This document shows positions 24,327 to 32,920 of a DNA stretch of 64,000 nucleotides, one piece after another. Source of the DNA: Polyangiaceae bacterium (GTDB lineage: Bacteria > Myxococcota_A > Polyangia > Polyangiales > Polyangiaceae). A program made the position numbers and the translations under genes. The notes under the pieces are model-generated. The model saw only the letters and a list, made by a program, of their open reading frames with translations. It did no database searches and was not told the origin of the DNA. The stretch lies in the NCBI GenBank assembly GCA_041389725.1, contig JAWKRG010000003.1, positions 1,362,573-1,426,572 of the forward strand, given 5' to 3'. Position 1 is the first letter of the stretch. The number at the start of each line of letters is the position of its first letter.

Positions 24327-25019
24327 ATGTTGCGTCGCTTTGCCTGGACGATCGTCGGCGTGCTCGTCGCATGCTCATCGTCATCGAGCCGCTCCCGTGA
24401 AACACCCTGTGCGCCGAACGAAACGCAGCCCTGCGTCGGTCCTGGCAAGTGCGTCGGCGAGCAGACCTGCGACGCAGATCACGTGTGGACATCGTGCGTA
24501 TGCACCGGCACCGGCGGTGGCTCGAGCGGCGGTAGTGCTGGCACGGGGTCGGGTGGCGGAAGTTCGGGTTCGGGGGCGACTGCCGGAGCGAGCGGCGCGA
24601 ATAGCGGGGGTACGGGAGGCACCGGCGGCGCGAACGCCGGAGGCACTGGCGGCGCGAACACCGGAGGCAGTGCGAACAGCGGGAGCGGCGGCGCGAGCAC
24701 AGGCGGCGCGAGCACGGGCGGCCAAGGCACGGGCGGCGTCAGCACGGGCGGCAAGAGCGGAAGCGGCGGCACGAGTAGCGGCGGTACGAGCAGCGGGGGG
24801 ACGTCCTCAGGCGGCGCGAGTAGCGGGGGCGCGAGTAGCGGCGGGACGGGTGGGACATGCACCACGGGGGGGCTGTGCGACGCGACGAAACCCTGCTGCG
24901 CGCCACTCGTCTGCAACATCAAGCCGCCAAAGGTATGCTGTGCGACGTTGGGGGGAAGTTGCGACGTTGAGATCTGTTGCGACGGACTCAAATGCGGGCT
25001 CACGAATGTGTGTGAGTAG
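24327..25019 (+). CDS. Gly/Ser-repeat lipoprotein with Cys-rich ends (paralogue 2)
   Basis: This is a 230-aa protein from ATG 24327, which gives a lipoprotein signal peptide (lipobox LVAC). Its first 60 residues parallel the upstream gene closely (CSSSSSRSRETPC, CVGEQTCDADHVWTSCVC), and the C-terminal Cys module (CDATKPCCAPLVC) matches too. The central stalk is different: irregular GGTGG/GGAS repeats rather than the 11-residue units. This points to tandem duplication followed by rapid stalk divergence. It is presumably surface-exposed; its function is unknown. Confidence 0.8.
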   Translation: MLRRFAWTIVGVLVACSSSSSRSRETPCAPNETQPCVGPGKCVGEQTCDADHVWTSCVCTGTGGGSSGGSAGTGSGGGSSGSGATAGASGANSGGTGGTGGANAGGTGGANTGGSANSGSGGASTGGASTGGQGTGGVSTGGKSGSGGTSSGGTSSGGTSSGGASSGGASSGGTGGTCTTGGLCDATKPCCAPLVCNIKPPKVCCATLGGSCDVEICCDGLKCGLTNVCE

Positions 25020-25125
25020 CCTGGTGTTGTGTGGCGGGCCGCCCTACGCAGGCCTGACCCGCAGCGACACGCGTGTGAAGTGCAGACCCGACGTGACCTG
25101 AGCCGACGCGAGTGCGCTGCCCTCG

Positions 25126-25743
25126 CTACGGCGTCAGCTTGATCGGCAGCGACATGCTGTGTGAGGCAGCTACTTGCACGGTCACGCTGCCGCGACGCGT
25201 TCCCGCGGTTGCCGTCACTTCGTAGGCGCCCGGGGGGAGCTTGAAGTCGCAGATACGGCCCGAGCAGCGCGTGATGCTCGTGCCGTTCTGCCTGACCTCG
25301 AAGTCCGCGCTGGCGATGTTCGGGTTGCCTACGTACACGCGAACGCTCCCTGTCGCCGGCGCTGCGGTGAGCGCCACGAGTCCAGCGCCAAGGGTCGGAA
25401 TCAAGAGCGCGACACCGATCCAAGCCTGCACTCGCTTCGAAGGACCGCGCATGGCGGTCGGTCGGGGCGCGCGCGGCGTTTTCGCCTCGGGGCGCGAGGA
25501 GTCCTCCAACGCTTCGACACGTTCACGCAAGTCTCGAACTTCGTCGTCGCGGCGCTCCAACTCGCCGCGCTGTTGCTCGAGCTTTCGCTGCGCTTCGTCG
25601 AGCTCCTCTTGCAGCATGCGAGCGCGCTGTCGCGCCGCGGCGCCATCGTCGCGGTAGTCTGACACGGCACCGACAGCATAGCCGGACGGCCGAGGGCTGT
25701 CAGGCGCGGGTGACGAGGATACTACCGGCGGCGCGGGCAGCAC
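25126..25743 (-). CDS. Coiled-coil membrane protein with PEGA-like C-terminal domain
   Basis: This is a 205-aa protein with a GTG start; the exact start is uncertain. Residues about 35-85 form a charged heptad-type coiled coil (RMLQEELDEAQRKLEQQRGE). A single membrane segment follows (AWIGVALLIPTLGAGLVALTA). The exterior part, about 85 residues, resembles a PEGA or Ig-like fold (LPPGAYEVTATAGTRRGSVTV). It is probably an inner-membrane protein linking cytoplasmic coiled-coil partners to the periplasm. No family is certain. It converges with the lipoprotein gene that ends at 25019. Confidence 0.6.
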   Translation of the reverse strand: MLPAPPVVSSSPAPDSPRPSGYAVGAVSDYRDDGAAARQRARMLQEELDEAQRKLEQQRGELERRDDEVRDLRERVEALEDSSRPEAKTPRAPRPTAMRGPSKRVQAWIGVALLIPTLGAGLVALTAAPATGSVRVYVGNPNIASADFEVRQNGTSITRCSGRICDFKLPPGAYEVTATAGTRRGSVTVQVAASHSMSLPIKLTP

Positions 25744-25795
25744 CGCAGACGGGACGCGACGTCAGCGCAGAGCGGCCGCAAGGGTGACGCAACGA

Positions 25796-26617
25796 CTACT
25801 TGCAGCACAGGGCGGCGCCGCAGGTTTCCGAGACGGAATCCGTGCAGGCGTCGCTGGACCAGTTGCAGTTCGGCACGTTTGCGGTGCGGATGTAATAGGG
25901 CGCGCTGGGGTTGTCCTTGACCTGGATGTACAGGTTGTTGGTGGAACCGCAGGCGCAGGCGGTCGCACCTCCGTTGCAGTCGCAGCCAGCTGTTCCGAGA
26001 TACGTGAAGACGTTCGCGTCGCATAGCTGCGTCGACGTGCACAGATCCCAGCCTGCGCCGAGCCCGGTGCACTTGGCCTGCGCCGCGGACCAGGCCTGGC
26101 CGCTCTTGTCGGCCATGTAGAAGCAGGTGTTTGCGATGATGGTGCCCGGGCACGCGCCGGATCCACCGCCGCTGCCGCCACTGGCGAGACCACCGGTGCC
26201 GCCACTGGCGAGACCACCGGTGCCGCCACTGGCGAGACCACCCGTACCGAAGCCGCCGGTGCCGCCACTGGCGAGACCACCCGTACCGAAGCCGCCGGTG
26301 CCGAAACCGCCGCTGCCGCCGACGCCGAATCCGCCTGCACCGGCCGCACCCGATGCACCGGCCGCGCCACTGAAGCCAGCGTTGCCGCCACTCGCGACGA
26401 GGCCACCCGTTCCGAAAGCGCCAAAGCCGCCCGTTGCGCTTCCGCCAGTTCCGAACCCGCCGCTTCCCACGAAAGAGCCAGTGCCCACGAAGGCGCCCGT
26501 CCCCACCGCAGCGCCGGTGCCGCCCAGATCGGTATCGGACTCCGCGGAGCATCCCGCCACCGCGAGCGCGCCGAGGCAGAAGCCAAAACAAAGCAAACCA
26601 ACACGTCGTCGTGCCAT
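25796..26617 (-). CDS. Gly-rich lipoprotein with Cys-rich C-terminal domain
   Basis: This is a 273-aa protein. The signal peptide has lipobox AVAGC. Residues about 30-150 are a Gly-rich stalk with octapeptide GGLASGGT repeats encoded by 24-bp units around 26160-26290. The C-terminal 120 residues are a folded-looking domain with a dozen cysteines (NTCFYMADKSGQAWSAAQAK, CDANVFTYLGTAGCDC), loosely reminiscent of C-type-lectin-like modules found in myxobacterial surface proteins. That resemblance is weak. It is probably cell-surface exposed. Confidence 0.75.
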   Translation of the reverse strand: MARRRVGLLCFGFCLGALAVAGCSAESDTDLGGTGAAVGTGAFVGTGSFVGSGGFGTGGSATGGFGAFGTGGLVASGGNAGFSGAAGASGAAGAGGFGVGGSGGFGTGGFGTGGLASGGTGGFGTGGLASGGTGGLASGGTGGLASGGSGGGSGACPGTIIANTCFYMADKSGQAWSAAQAKCTGLGAGWDLCTSTQLCDANVFTYLGTAGCDCNGGATACACGSTNNLYIQVKDNPSAPYYIRTANVPNCNWSSDACTDSVSETCGAALCCK

Positions 26618-26670
26618 CAGATCGTTCCTTGTCGTCTAGCGGGGAGTGACTGCCCAGCGCTCGATGCGCG

Positions 26671-26946
26671 TCACAGCCGGTTGCCCATGATGGCGTACAA
26701 CGCGAAGGCGGTGCCCATGCACCAGCTCCACAACGTCATCACTGCACCCAGGCTGTAGGTCTTGAAGCGAATGCGCTCCGAGTTCTGCCATCCCCACAGA
26801 AACGCGTACGCGACAGTCACCAAGCCAAGGAACGCCTTGCCCACGTCTTCATGCACGGCCATCTGCCACACGACGACCAAAAGGCAGACGGCACTGGCAA
26901 CGGCGAAAGCAATGACTAGCGGGAGCAGTCCCATGGCGGCGCGCAT
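26671..26946 (-). CDS. Small integral membrane protein
   Basis: This is a 91-aa protein from ATG 26946, which has GGAG 9 bases upstream. It has three hydrophobic segments (LPLVIAFAVASAVCLLVVVW; AFLGLVTVAYAFLWGW; AVMTLWSWCMGTAFALYAIM). The frame extends upstream into the esterase gene, but that part is basic and implausible. It lies 32 bases after the esterase stop on the same strand, so co-transcription is likely. No family was recognised. Confidence 0.6.
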   Translation of the reverse strand: MRAAMGLLPLVIAFAVASAVCLLVVVWQMAVHEDVGKAFLGLVTVAYAFLWGWQNSERIRFKTYSLGAVMTLWSWCMGTAFALYAIMGNRL

Positions 26947-26978
26947 CCTGGCGCGCTCCGGCTCTCGAAGCAACCCTT

Positions 26979-28085
26979 TCAGGTTTTCAGCGTCGAAAGC
27001 GCCTCGGCCATGTCGCGGGTGACGCGGACGAGGGCGTCGGCACAGCCCGGGCTGGCAGCCGTCATCATCGCAAAACCGTGCACCAGACGAGGGAAATCTC
27101 GAACCTGCACCGCACCCCCTGCCGCACGCAGGCGTTCGGCGTAGGCCAGTCCTTCGTCGCGCAGCGGGTCGAGTCCAGCGACGTAGATCAGGGCGGAACA
27201 CACTCGGCTCAGGTCCGGCGCATGAAGCGGAGAGGCGTCGGGGTCGCGATCGACGTCTCGACGTCCTGCCACGTAGTGCTCGTAGAACCAGTCGATCAAC
27301 TCACGCGTCAGGAACCAGCCTTCCCGCAGGGTCTGGTGAGACGGGAGGGTGCGCGTCAAGTCCGTCGCCGGGTAGAGCAGCACTTGCAGCGCCGGCGGGA
27401 TTGCGTCGTCCCGGGTCTTGCGTGCGACCACCGCAGACAAGTTGCCACCAGCACTGTCGCCCATCACGACCAAGCGTTTGGGATCCATCGCGAGGGAGTC
27501 CGCGTGCTCCGCTACCCAGCGGAACGCCTGCACCGCATCCTCGGGCGCCGCCGGGAACGGGTGCTCCGGTGCCAAGCGATAGGCGACGGAAACCACGCGA
27601 ACGCGCGCGAAGGCGGAGATACGTGCACAGAGCCCTTCGTGGGTGTCCAGGTCGCCGGTCACGAATCCGCCACCGTGCAGGTACACCACACCGGGCGCGC
27701 CTTCGGGCACGCCGCGCGCGTGATACTGCCGCGCTGCCAAGGAACCGGCCTCGACGGGGATCTCCAGGGGCAGGATGCTCACGTCGGCGGGTGGAGGCGC
27801 GTCCGCCACTGCGACGGAGAGTCGAAGCTTCCGGCGTGCCTCCTCCGGCGTGCAGCCGGTGAAGACGGAGTCGCCCGTCAGATCATCGAGTCGCAGCAAG
27901 GCGGCAAGTTCAGGCTCGATCAGGGCAGCGCGCCGACCACGGTGTCTGGCCAAGAGCTTGCGCGTGGTCGGATTGGATACCAGTTGGCGCAGGGTGCGCC
28001 GCGCCAGTGCGATCTTGAGCTTTTCGCCCTGCGTGAGCCTCACGCAGGAGTGGGTAGCATCCCCTTCGCCGCGCTGGAAGCGCAT
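26979..28085 (-). CDS. Alpha/beta hydrolase of the hormone-sensitive-lipase (esterase) family
   Basis: This is a 368-aa protein. The HSL oxyanion motif HGGG is at 137-140, the nucleophile Ser211 is in GDSAGG, an acid lies in AGLDPLRDEG (about 306-310), and the catalytic His is in VHGFAMM near the C-terminus. The first 100 residues form the helical cap. Such enzymes hydrolyse short- to medium-chain esters in the cytoplasm. GAGGGGG upstream supports ATG 28085. A long open frame on the opposite strand is a shadow caused by the high GC content. Confidence 0.9.
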   Translation of the reverse strand: MRFQRGEGDATHSCVRLTQGEKLKIALARRTLRQLVSNPTTRKLLARHRGRRAALIEPELAALLRLDDLTGDSVFTGCTPEEARRKLRLSVAVADAPPPADVSILPLEIPVEAGSLAARQYHARGVPEGAPGVVYLHGGGFVTGDLDTHEGLCARISAFARVRVVSVAYRLAPEHPFPAAPEDAVQAFRWVAEHADSLAMDPKRLVVMGDSAGGNLSAVVARKTRDDAIPPALQVLLYPATDLTRTLPSHQTLREGWFLTRELIDWFYEHYVAGRRDVDRDPDASPLHAPDLSRVCSALIYVAGLDPLRDEGLAYAERLRAAGGAVQVRDFPRLVHGFAMMTAASPGCADALVRVTRDMAEALSTLKT

Positions 28086-28199
28086 CCGGATTGGCCCCCT
28101 CGCGAGCGACCCTCGCCGGAAGTGGCTCGCCTACGCATCCCCTTTGCTCCGGCGTCGCGAAGACGCCGCCGGGTCGTGTAGAGTCCACGCACAGCGCTC

Positions 28200-28760
28200 A
28201 TGATCGACGAGAACGCCTACGGACTCTTCGTCTCCTACTACGACGTCGAAAACGACGAGTACGCCTTGGAACGCGATGCCTTCGTCGCTCGTCTCGAGGA
28301 GTTCTCGGCTCTGATGCGCGACTGCGTGAAGGCTTTCCCCTTGGGTCGCGACCTTCACGCTGTGGACCTCGGGCATGCGGTGTACGTCGAGCTTGCCGAG
28401 GGCAACGAAGAAGAAGATCCAATCGTGTGGTTGAAGATGACGCGCGCACGCCTGGGCGGGCGCGGCTTCGACGTCTCCGCGGTACTGACCTACGGCGGCC
28501 GGTGGACCGATGACGAGGACGGACTGGTTGAGCTGGATCCCTTCGAGAAGGGCGGGCTGGTGCGAGTCGCCCACGCTTCCGAGCCTTTTCGCAAGGCGCT
28601 CTACGCCGATGCCGCCTCGCGGCGTGACGAAGACACCGACGGTTGGGGTCCCGGGCTCTACGTCGACACCGAAGCGGTCGAAGCCATGGGGCGCACCTTG
28701 AAGAACGCCCCCACGCCCCTCGCTGCGTCGGGAGCGACTTTCTATCGGCTAGGCAAGTAG
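28200..28760 (+). CDS. Cytoplasmic protein of unknown function
   Basis: This is a 186-aa acidic protein with no signal peptide or membrane segment. It has mixed alpha/beta character with conserved-looking aromatic/Gly patches (YGLFVSYYDVENDEYALERD at the start, DGWGPGLYVDTEAVEAMGRT near the end). No domain was recognised. It is transcribed away from the esterase gene, sharing a 114-bp gap, and converges with the beta-helix lipoprotein gene. Confidence 0.65.
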   Translation: MIDENAYGLFVSYYDVENDEYALERDAFVARLEEFSALMRDCVKAFPLGRDLHAVDLGHAVYVELAEGNEEEDPIVWLKMTRARLGGRGFDVSAVLTYGGRWTDDEDGLVELDPFEKGGLVRVAHASEPFRKALYADAASRRDEDTDGWGPGLYVDTEAVEAMGRTLKNAPTPLAASGATFYRLGK

Positions 28761-28797
28761 CCCAGGTCGGCGAAGGGCTCGGCTCGAGCGCGGGACC

Positions 28798-30894
28798 TCA
28801 AGGCAATTCGTAGGCACCGATGTCGTTCTTCCCGCCTTGGGGTCGCTCTTTGCCGTCGAAGTCGAAAACGACATCGCCGCTGTCCTTCGCCTTGTCCACA
28901 TTGCCGCTAGCGGCTGCGAGGTGGAAATCGAAGGAGCTTTCGTCGGTGAAGCCGGGAGCCGCTGCGATATTTCCGTTCGTACCCAGGATCGCCGCGAAGC
29001 CATCGTCATTGGCGTCAGCCTGATGGATGTTGCAGTGGTCGAAAGTGAACCCGGAGTCTGCAACCGTGTCCGGATGCTTGTAGTAGAGGCCCTTGCTGAT
29101 GCTCGAGTTGATGATCTGATTCCCCGACGCCGTGACACCACTCGTCTTTGAGGCAGGATACAGCCTCACGAAGTAGGAGAAGTCGTGGAAGGTGCAGTTG
29201 ACGATCTTGTTGTCGGTGATCGAGGGACCATTCTCCGTCGACGCTGCGCTACCCAGAATCGCGTGCTTCAAGCTGTAGCCGCCCGTGCCTTCGTACTGGG
29301 GCATGGCGTAGAACTCGGAATTGCGAATCAGGTTGTCGTGGCCACAGGAGTTGCCCGTCGACTCCGCGTTCTTCTTGAAAGCGATACCGACAGAAACGCC
29401 CCGGGCCGAGAACTGCTCGACGAGGTTGTGGTGCGCGCCGCCCATGATGTCGATGCCACCGGTCGATTCGCCGTTGATCGCGCCGTCCACACTCGAGACG
29501 CAGCGCCGCACGACGTTGTAGGCGGACGTCTCATTCCGCAGCTCGTAGGCACCGGCGATGTTGATCGACTCACAATCCTGCACCAGATTGTACTGGGTTG
29601 GGCTTGGGGACTCACCGCGCAATGCATAGCCGTGACCGCCGTGGTTCACCTGAATCACGCGGTGCGCGCGGTTGCGTAAAGAGACGTTCTCCACGCCCTT
29701 GAGCGCGAAGTAGTAGTCCTGCGCTTCCCCGCCGCTGCTATCGTCGCGATCGCAGTGGGCCTCACTGTCTTCCACTGCACTCCCTCGTCCCGCCAAGAAG
29801 AAGCCCACCATCGAGGAGTTTTTGCCTCGACAGGAGCGGATGGTGTTGAAGGCGTTGTGGTCCTTCTCGCCGAGCAGAATGAAGGCGCCGGCCGCCGTTC
29901 CGCCTCCCACGTTGGTCACCGCGATGCGCTCGAACAGGCAGTACCGTACCGCCTTTGCGGGATCGTCAGCGCCGTTGGCAGGCTCGAATCCGCCGAGGAT
30001 TGCCTGTCGGTAGTTGCGGAAGGTGAGGTTGCGGAAGGTGACGTATTGCAGCCCCACGATGTTGAACCCAGTACCCGTTTGATCCCCGCCGTCGAAGAGG
30101 GGCAGCTCGCTTGCCTGCAGCTCCGCTCCTTTGCCGTAGGCATAGTAGAGAGACGTGACTGGATCTGGAACGCCGTTAGTGGAGGTCTTGTAGCCTTCGA
30201 ACCAGATCCGCTTGCCGGCGGTTCCGTCGGTCTTGAAGGCCAGCTGCTTGTTGCCGTAGTCGCCCGCCTTGATCCAGACCCGATCACCTGGTCCCGCTTT
30301 GGCGACGGCCTGCTCGATGCTCCAGGGTGAGCTCTCGGACAGCCCCGTGTTGCTGGCCACACCACTGACACTCACGAAGTACTGCTTGCCCGCGGCGTTG
30401 GGCTCGCTGAGTTCGTTGCGGACGTGAATGAGGCGGAGTGAACGCAAGTTGGTGACGCCACCAACGGCGTCGTCGTAGCTCCAAGTAATGGCGTTTTGCA
30501 GGTACTCCACCGCCTTGGACAAGTGCAGGGTCAGGCTCTTCCCCTGCGCGGTGACGGACGTCACGCTCAGCTCCGACCCACCACGAATCACGAAACCCAG
30601 GTCGCCGGTCTTGGCAATGGCTCGGTCGAACTCGACGACGATCTCGTCAGGCGCAGCATCCTTCACCACCGAATCGATCGGGATGGGAATGCCCTTGGCG
30701 GCGGCAGCGTCCGTCGCGACAGTGCCACCGGCGCCGTCGAGCCCGGTGTCTTGCACCGAACCATCTGCGACAGGCCCGTCGGCACCTGCGTCCAGGGCGG
30801 CGTCAGCAGACCGCGGCGAATCGGAAACGTCGTCGCCGCAGCCGGCCAGAGCAAGCGTTGCCACGAACAACCCCAGAACGGACCACCCAGTCAT
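28798..30894 (-). CDS. Lipoprotein with right-handed parallel beta-helix domain
   Basis: This is a 698-aa protein. ATG 30894 gives a lipobox LALAGC. A short Asp/Ala-rich linker is followed by a SwmB/Ig-like strand domain (about 60-160) and then a DUF1565/beta-helix start (SSPWSIEQAVAKAGPGDRVW, IKAGDYGNKQ). About 400 residues of Asn-ladder beta-helix follow (FRNLTFRNYRQAI, NTIRSCRGKN, NKIVNCTFHDFSYF), and the end is GGKNDIGAYEL, as in many secreted polysaccharide-active proteins. It may bind or cleave a polysaccharide at the cell surface; no catalytic residues can be named. Confidence 0.85.
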   Translation of the reverse strand: MTGWSVLGLFVATLALAGCGDDVSDSPRSADAALDAGADGPVADGSVQDTGLDGAGGTVATDAAAAKGIPIPIDSVVKDAAPDEIVVEFDRAIAKTGDLGFVIRGGSELSVTSVTAQGKSLTLHLSKAVEYLQNAITWSYDDAVGGVTNLRSLRLIHVRNELSEPNAAGKQYFVSVSGVASNTGLSESSPWSIEQAVAKAGPGDRVWIKAGDYGNKQLAFKTDGTAGKRIWFEGYKTSTNGVPDPVTSLYYAYGKGAELQASELPLFDGGDQTGTGFNIVGLQYVTFRNLTFRNYRQAILGGFEPANGADDPAKAVRYCLFERIAVTNVGGGTAAGAFILLGEKDHNAFNTIRSCRGKNSSMVGFFLAGRGSAVEDSEAHCDRDDSSGGEAQDYYFALKGVENVSLRNRAHRVIQVNHGGHGYALRGESPSPTQYNLVQDCESINIAGAYELRNETSAYNVVRRCVSSVDGAINGESTGGIDIMGGAHHNLVEQFSARGVSVGIAFKKNAESTGNSCGHDNLIRNSEFYAMPQYEGTGGYSLKHAILGSAASTENGPSITDNKIVNCTFHDFSYFVRLYPASKTSGVTASGNQIINSSISKGLYYKHPDTVADSGFTFDHCNIHQADANDDGFAAILGTNGNIAAAPGFTDESSFDFHLAAASGNVDKAKDSGDVVFDFDGKERPQGGKNDIGAYELP

Positions 30895-31008
30895 GTGGCT
30901 CAGCGTATCTTCCACCAGCCCACACACCAGCGGCGTAATCGCGCGCCGTACGATTGCCTTACTGCAATCGAATCTCGAGAACGCTTGCTCGAAGGGTCCC
31001 AGGCACGC

Positions 31009-31365
31009 TCACGCGCGAGGCGCGTGCGCTTTGATGATCAGGTAGCACAGCGCATCCGACGTGCTGCTGTTCTCGATGCTGAGGGTGGCGCCCCAGGGAA
31101 GCTGAACGACCGCACCAGCTTGGAGTTCGGTCCAGACGCCATTGACGGAGGCACGGCCGACGCCGCTGATACCCAGCACGATCTCCGGGCACTCCTGCTG
31201 TACGTGCGCTCCAACGCTGCCGGACGGTTCCAACTCGCAGGCAAGGATTGCAGCGAAGGGCGCTAGCGGACGAGGATCGAGATCCCAGACGCGGACGGTG
31301 GCGCGACCGCCGAAGAGGCCCTCTCGGGCGTCGTGGGGGCGAGTTCGGTCGAAGAGGTCGTTCAT
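31009..31365 (-). CDS. Small cupin-like protein
   Basis: This is a 118-aa protein. ATG 31365 overlaps the preceding stop as ATGA, so it is translationally coupled to the lipoprotein gene upstream. The beta-rich sequence with EPSGSVGAHVQQECPEIVLG, GVWTELQAGAVVQLPWG and SDALCYLIIKAH fits a single cupin barrel, with His, Glu and a later Cys but not the full metal-binding set. It could be a ligand-binding protein or small enzyme; its function is unknown. Confidence 0.6.
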   Translation of the reverse strand: MNDLFDRTRPHDAREGLFGGRATVRVWDLDPRPLAPFAAILACELEPSGSVGAHVQQECPEIVLGISGVGRASVNGVWTELQAGAVVQLPWGATLSIENSSTSDALCYLIIKAHAPRA

Positions 31366-31838
31366 CCGGCGCACGCCTCGTAGGCATCCGACGCTCCCTG
31401 ACAAGAGAAATCGAGCTGCGGACCGTTCTTGCCTGTCACGCAGTGCCAGGGATGGGAGATCGCGCAATCGATGAGCACCTTGAATTCGGCAGCACAGCCC
31501 GCCTTCGCCGCCTTCACCGCACTGTCCGTGACCTCGACCACGCAAGCGTCCACCTTGCAAGGAAGCTGCTCGATCTGATCGCACGCGGTCTGGATCTCCG
31601 TGGTGGGGATCCCACCACTGCCCCCTACCGCGCCGCTTCCACCTTGGGCGCCACTGCCGCCTTGGGCTCCGCTGCCGCCAAGGGCGCCACTGCCTCCCTG
31701 CCCGCCGCTGCCGCCTTGCGCTCCGCTGCCGCCTTGCGCTCCGCTACCGCCTCCGCCGGAACCGTCGCTCGATGACGAGCCTCCGCACCCCACGATCAAG
31801 CAGAGAACTCCCAGGGCGCATCCAAGCTTCGAGTTCAT
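31362..31838 (-). CDS. Gly-rich lipoprotein with Cys-containing C-terminal domain
   Basis: This is a 158-aa protein. ATG 31838 is preceded by GGAGG 8 bases upstream and begins a lipoprotein signal peptide (lipobox LIVGC). Residues 25-80 are a stalk of six-residue GGSGAQ-type repeats encoded by 18-bp units. The C-terminal 80 residues form a six-Cys domain (CDQIEQLPCKVDACVVEV ... CAISHPWHC ... SCQGASDAYEAC) spaced like a helical disulphide bundle. It is co-translated with the cupin-like protein. Confidence 0.75.
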   Translation of the reverse strand: MNSKLGCALGVLCLIVGCGGSSSSDGSGGGGSGAQGGSGAQGGSGGQGGSGALGGSGAQGGSGAQGGSGAVGGSGGIPTTEIQTACDQIEQLPCKVDACVVEVTDSAVKAAKAGCAAEFKVLIDCAISHPWHCVTGKNGPQLDFSCQGASDAYEACAG

Positions 31839-32089
31839 TCCACCAGCCTCCGCTGCTCTCGTGCCACGTGGCGCCAGCAGGAGCAAGGGGACCTAGGCAA
31901 ACGTTGCACCCGCGGTCCGGGGAGACGCAAACACTGCTTCGACTACCCTGACTCGTTGCCGTAGGCTGCGGTCCACAGTCGTCGTCCCGACCCGGCGACA
32001 GAACGGCGAGACCCCTCGAAGATCGACCGTTTTGCCGTGGATCTACCTAGTGGGAAGAGTGGCACGCGAGATGCTAGTGCGCGGGCATC

Positions 32090-32902
32090 ATGAAGTCCGA
32101 AGCCCTGCTCACGACCATCCAAACCAAAGGCATCGAGATCGGCATCAAGCTGGTCGGTGCCGTCATCGCGTACATCGTCGGCCGCTGGTTGATCAGCCTC
32201 GCGATCTCGCTGATGCGACGAGCACTGACGGCGCGTCAGGTCGACGCAACGGTGCAGCGCTACCTGGGCAATATTCTCTCGGTACTGCTGAACATCGCCC
32301 TGGTAGTCGCACTACTTGGCTACTTTGGAATCCAGACTACCACCTTCGCAGCTCTCTTCGCCGCTGCAGGCGTGGCCATCGGCATGGCGTGGAGTGGGCT
32401 CTTGGCCAACTTCGCCGCTGGAGTGTTTTTGGTGATCTTGAGACCCCTCAAGGTCGGCGACTTCGTTACGGCCGGCGGCGTCACCGGGACGGTGAAAGAG
32501 ATCGGACTGTTCGTGACGGTGCTGGATACCCCAGACAACGTGGAGACCTACCTCGGCAACAACAAAGTGCTCGGCGACACGATCCAGAACTACTCGGCCA
32601 ACCCCTACCGCCGCGTCGACTTGGAGGCACAGCTAGACGTGTCTGTGGATCCCAAGCAAGCGGTGGCGTTGCTAAAGGAGAAGTTGGCGAAGATCCCCAA
32701 CGTAATCGCCGAGCCGGCGCCCGACGTCGAGGTGCTACGCTTCACGCTCTCGGGCCCCGTGCTCGCCGTGCGACCCTATACGCACACGGATCACTACTGG
32801 CAGGTCTACTTCGACACCAACGTCGCCATCCGCGAGGTCGGCGCCGAGGCGGGGTACCCCGCACCCCGGGAACAAGTGGCGATGCTGCAAAAGAGCGCGT
32901 GA
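32090..32902 (+). CDS. Small-conductance mechanosensitive channel (MscS family)
   Basis: This is a 270-aa protein. Three membrane helices occupy about 15-120. The pore helix region is AALFAAAGVAIGMAWSGLLA with the Ala/Gly pattern of MscS TM3, followed by the beta-domain start FVLRPL-like FLVILRPLKVGDFV and GTVKEIGLFVTVL. The cytoplasmic vestibule follows (NNKVLGDTIQNYSANPYRRV). The protein opens in the inner membrane on hypo-osmotic shock to release solutes. It has the minimal MscS length and stands alone, convergent with the STN/PilP-like gene. Confidence 0.95.
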   Translation: MKSEALLTTIQTKGIEIGIKLVGAVIAYIVGRWLISLAISLMRRALTARQVDATVQRYLGNILSVLLNIALVVALLGYFGIQTTTFAALFAAAGVAIGMAWSGLLANFAAGVFLVILRPLKVGDFVTAGGVTGTVKEIGLFVTVLDTPDNVETYLGNNKVLGDTIQNYSANPYRRVDLEAQLDVSVDPKQAVALLKEKLAKIPNVIAEPAPDVEVLRFTLSGPVLAVRPYTHTDHYWQVYFDTNVAIREVGAEAGYPAPREQVAMLQKSA

Positions 32903-32920
32903 GCGTCGCGCTTGGCAGGC

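Noticed and set aside
27078..28181. A 367-codon open frame on the plus strand
   Set aside because: It is antisense to a clear HSL-family esterase, is rich in Arg/His/Gln with no recognised domain, and has no ribosome site; long shadow frames are normal at this GC content.
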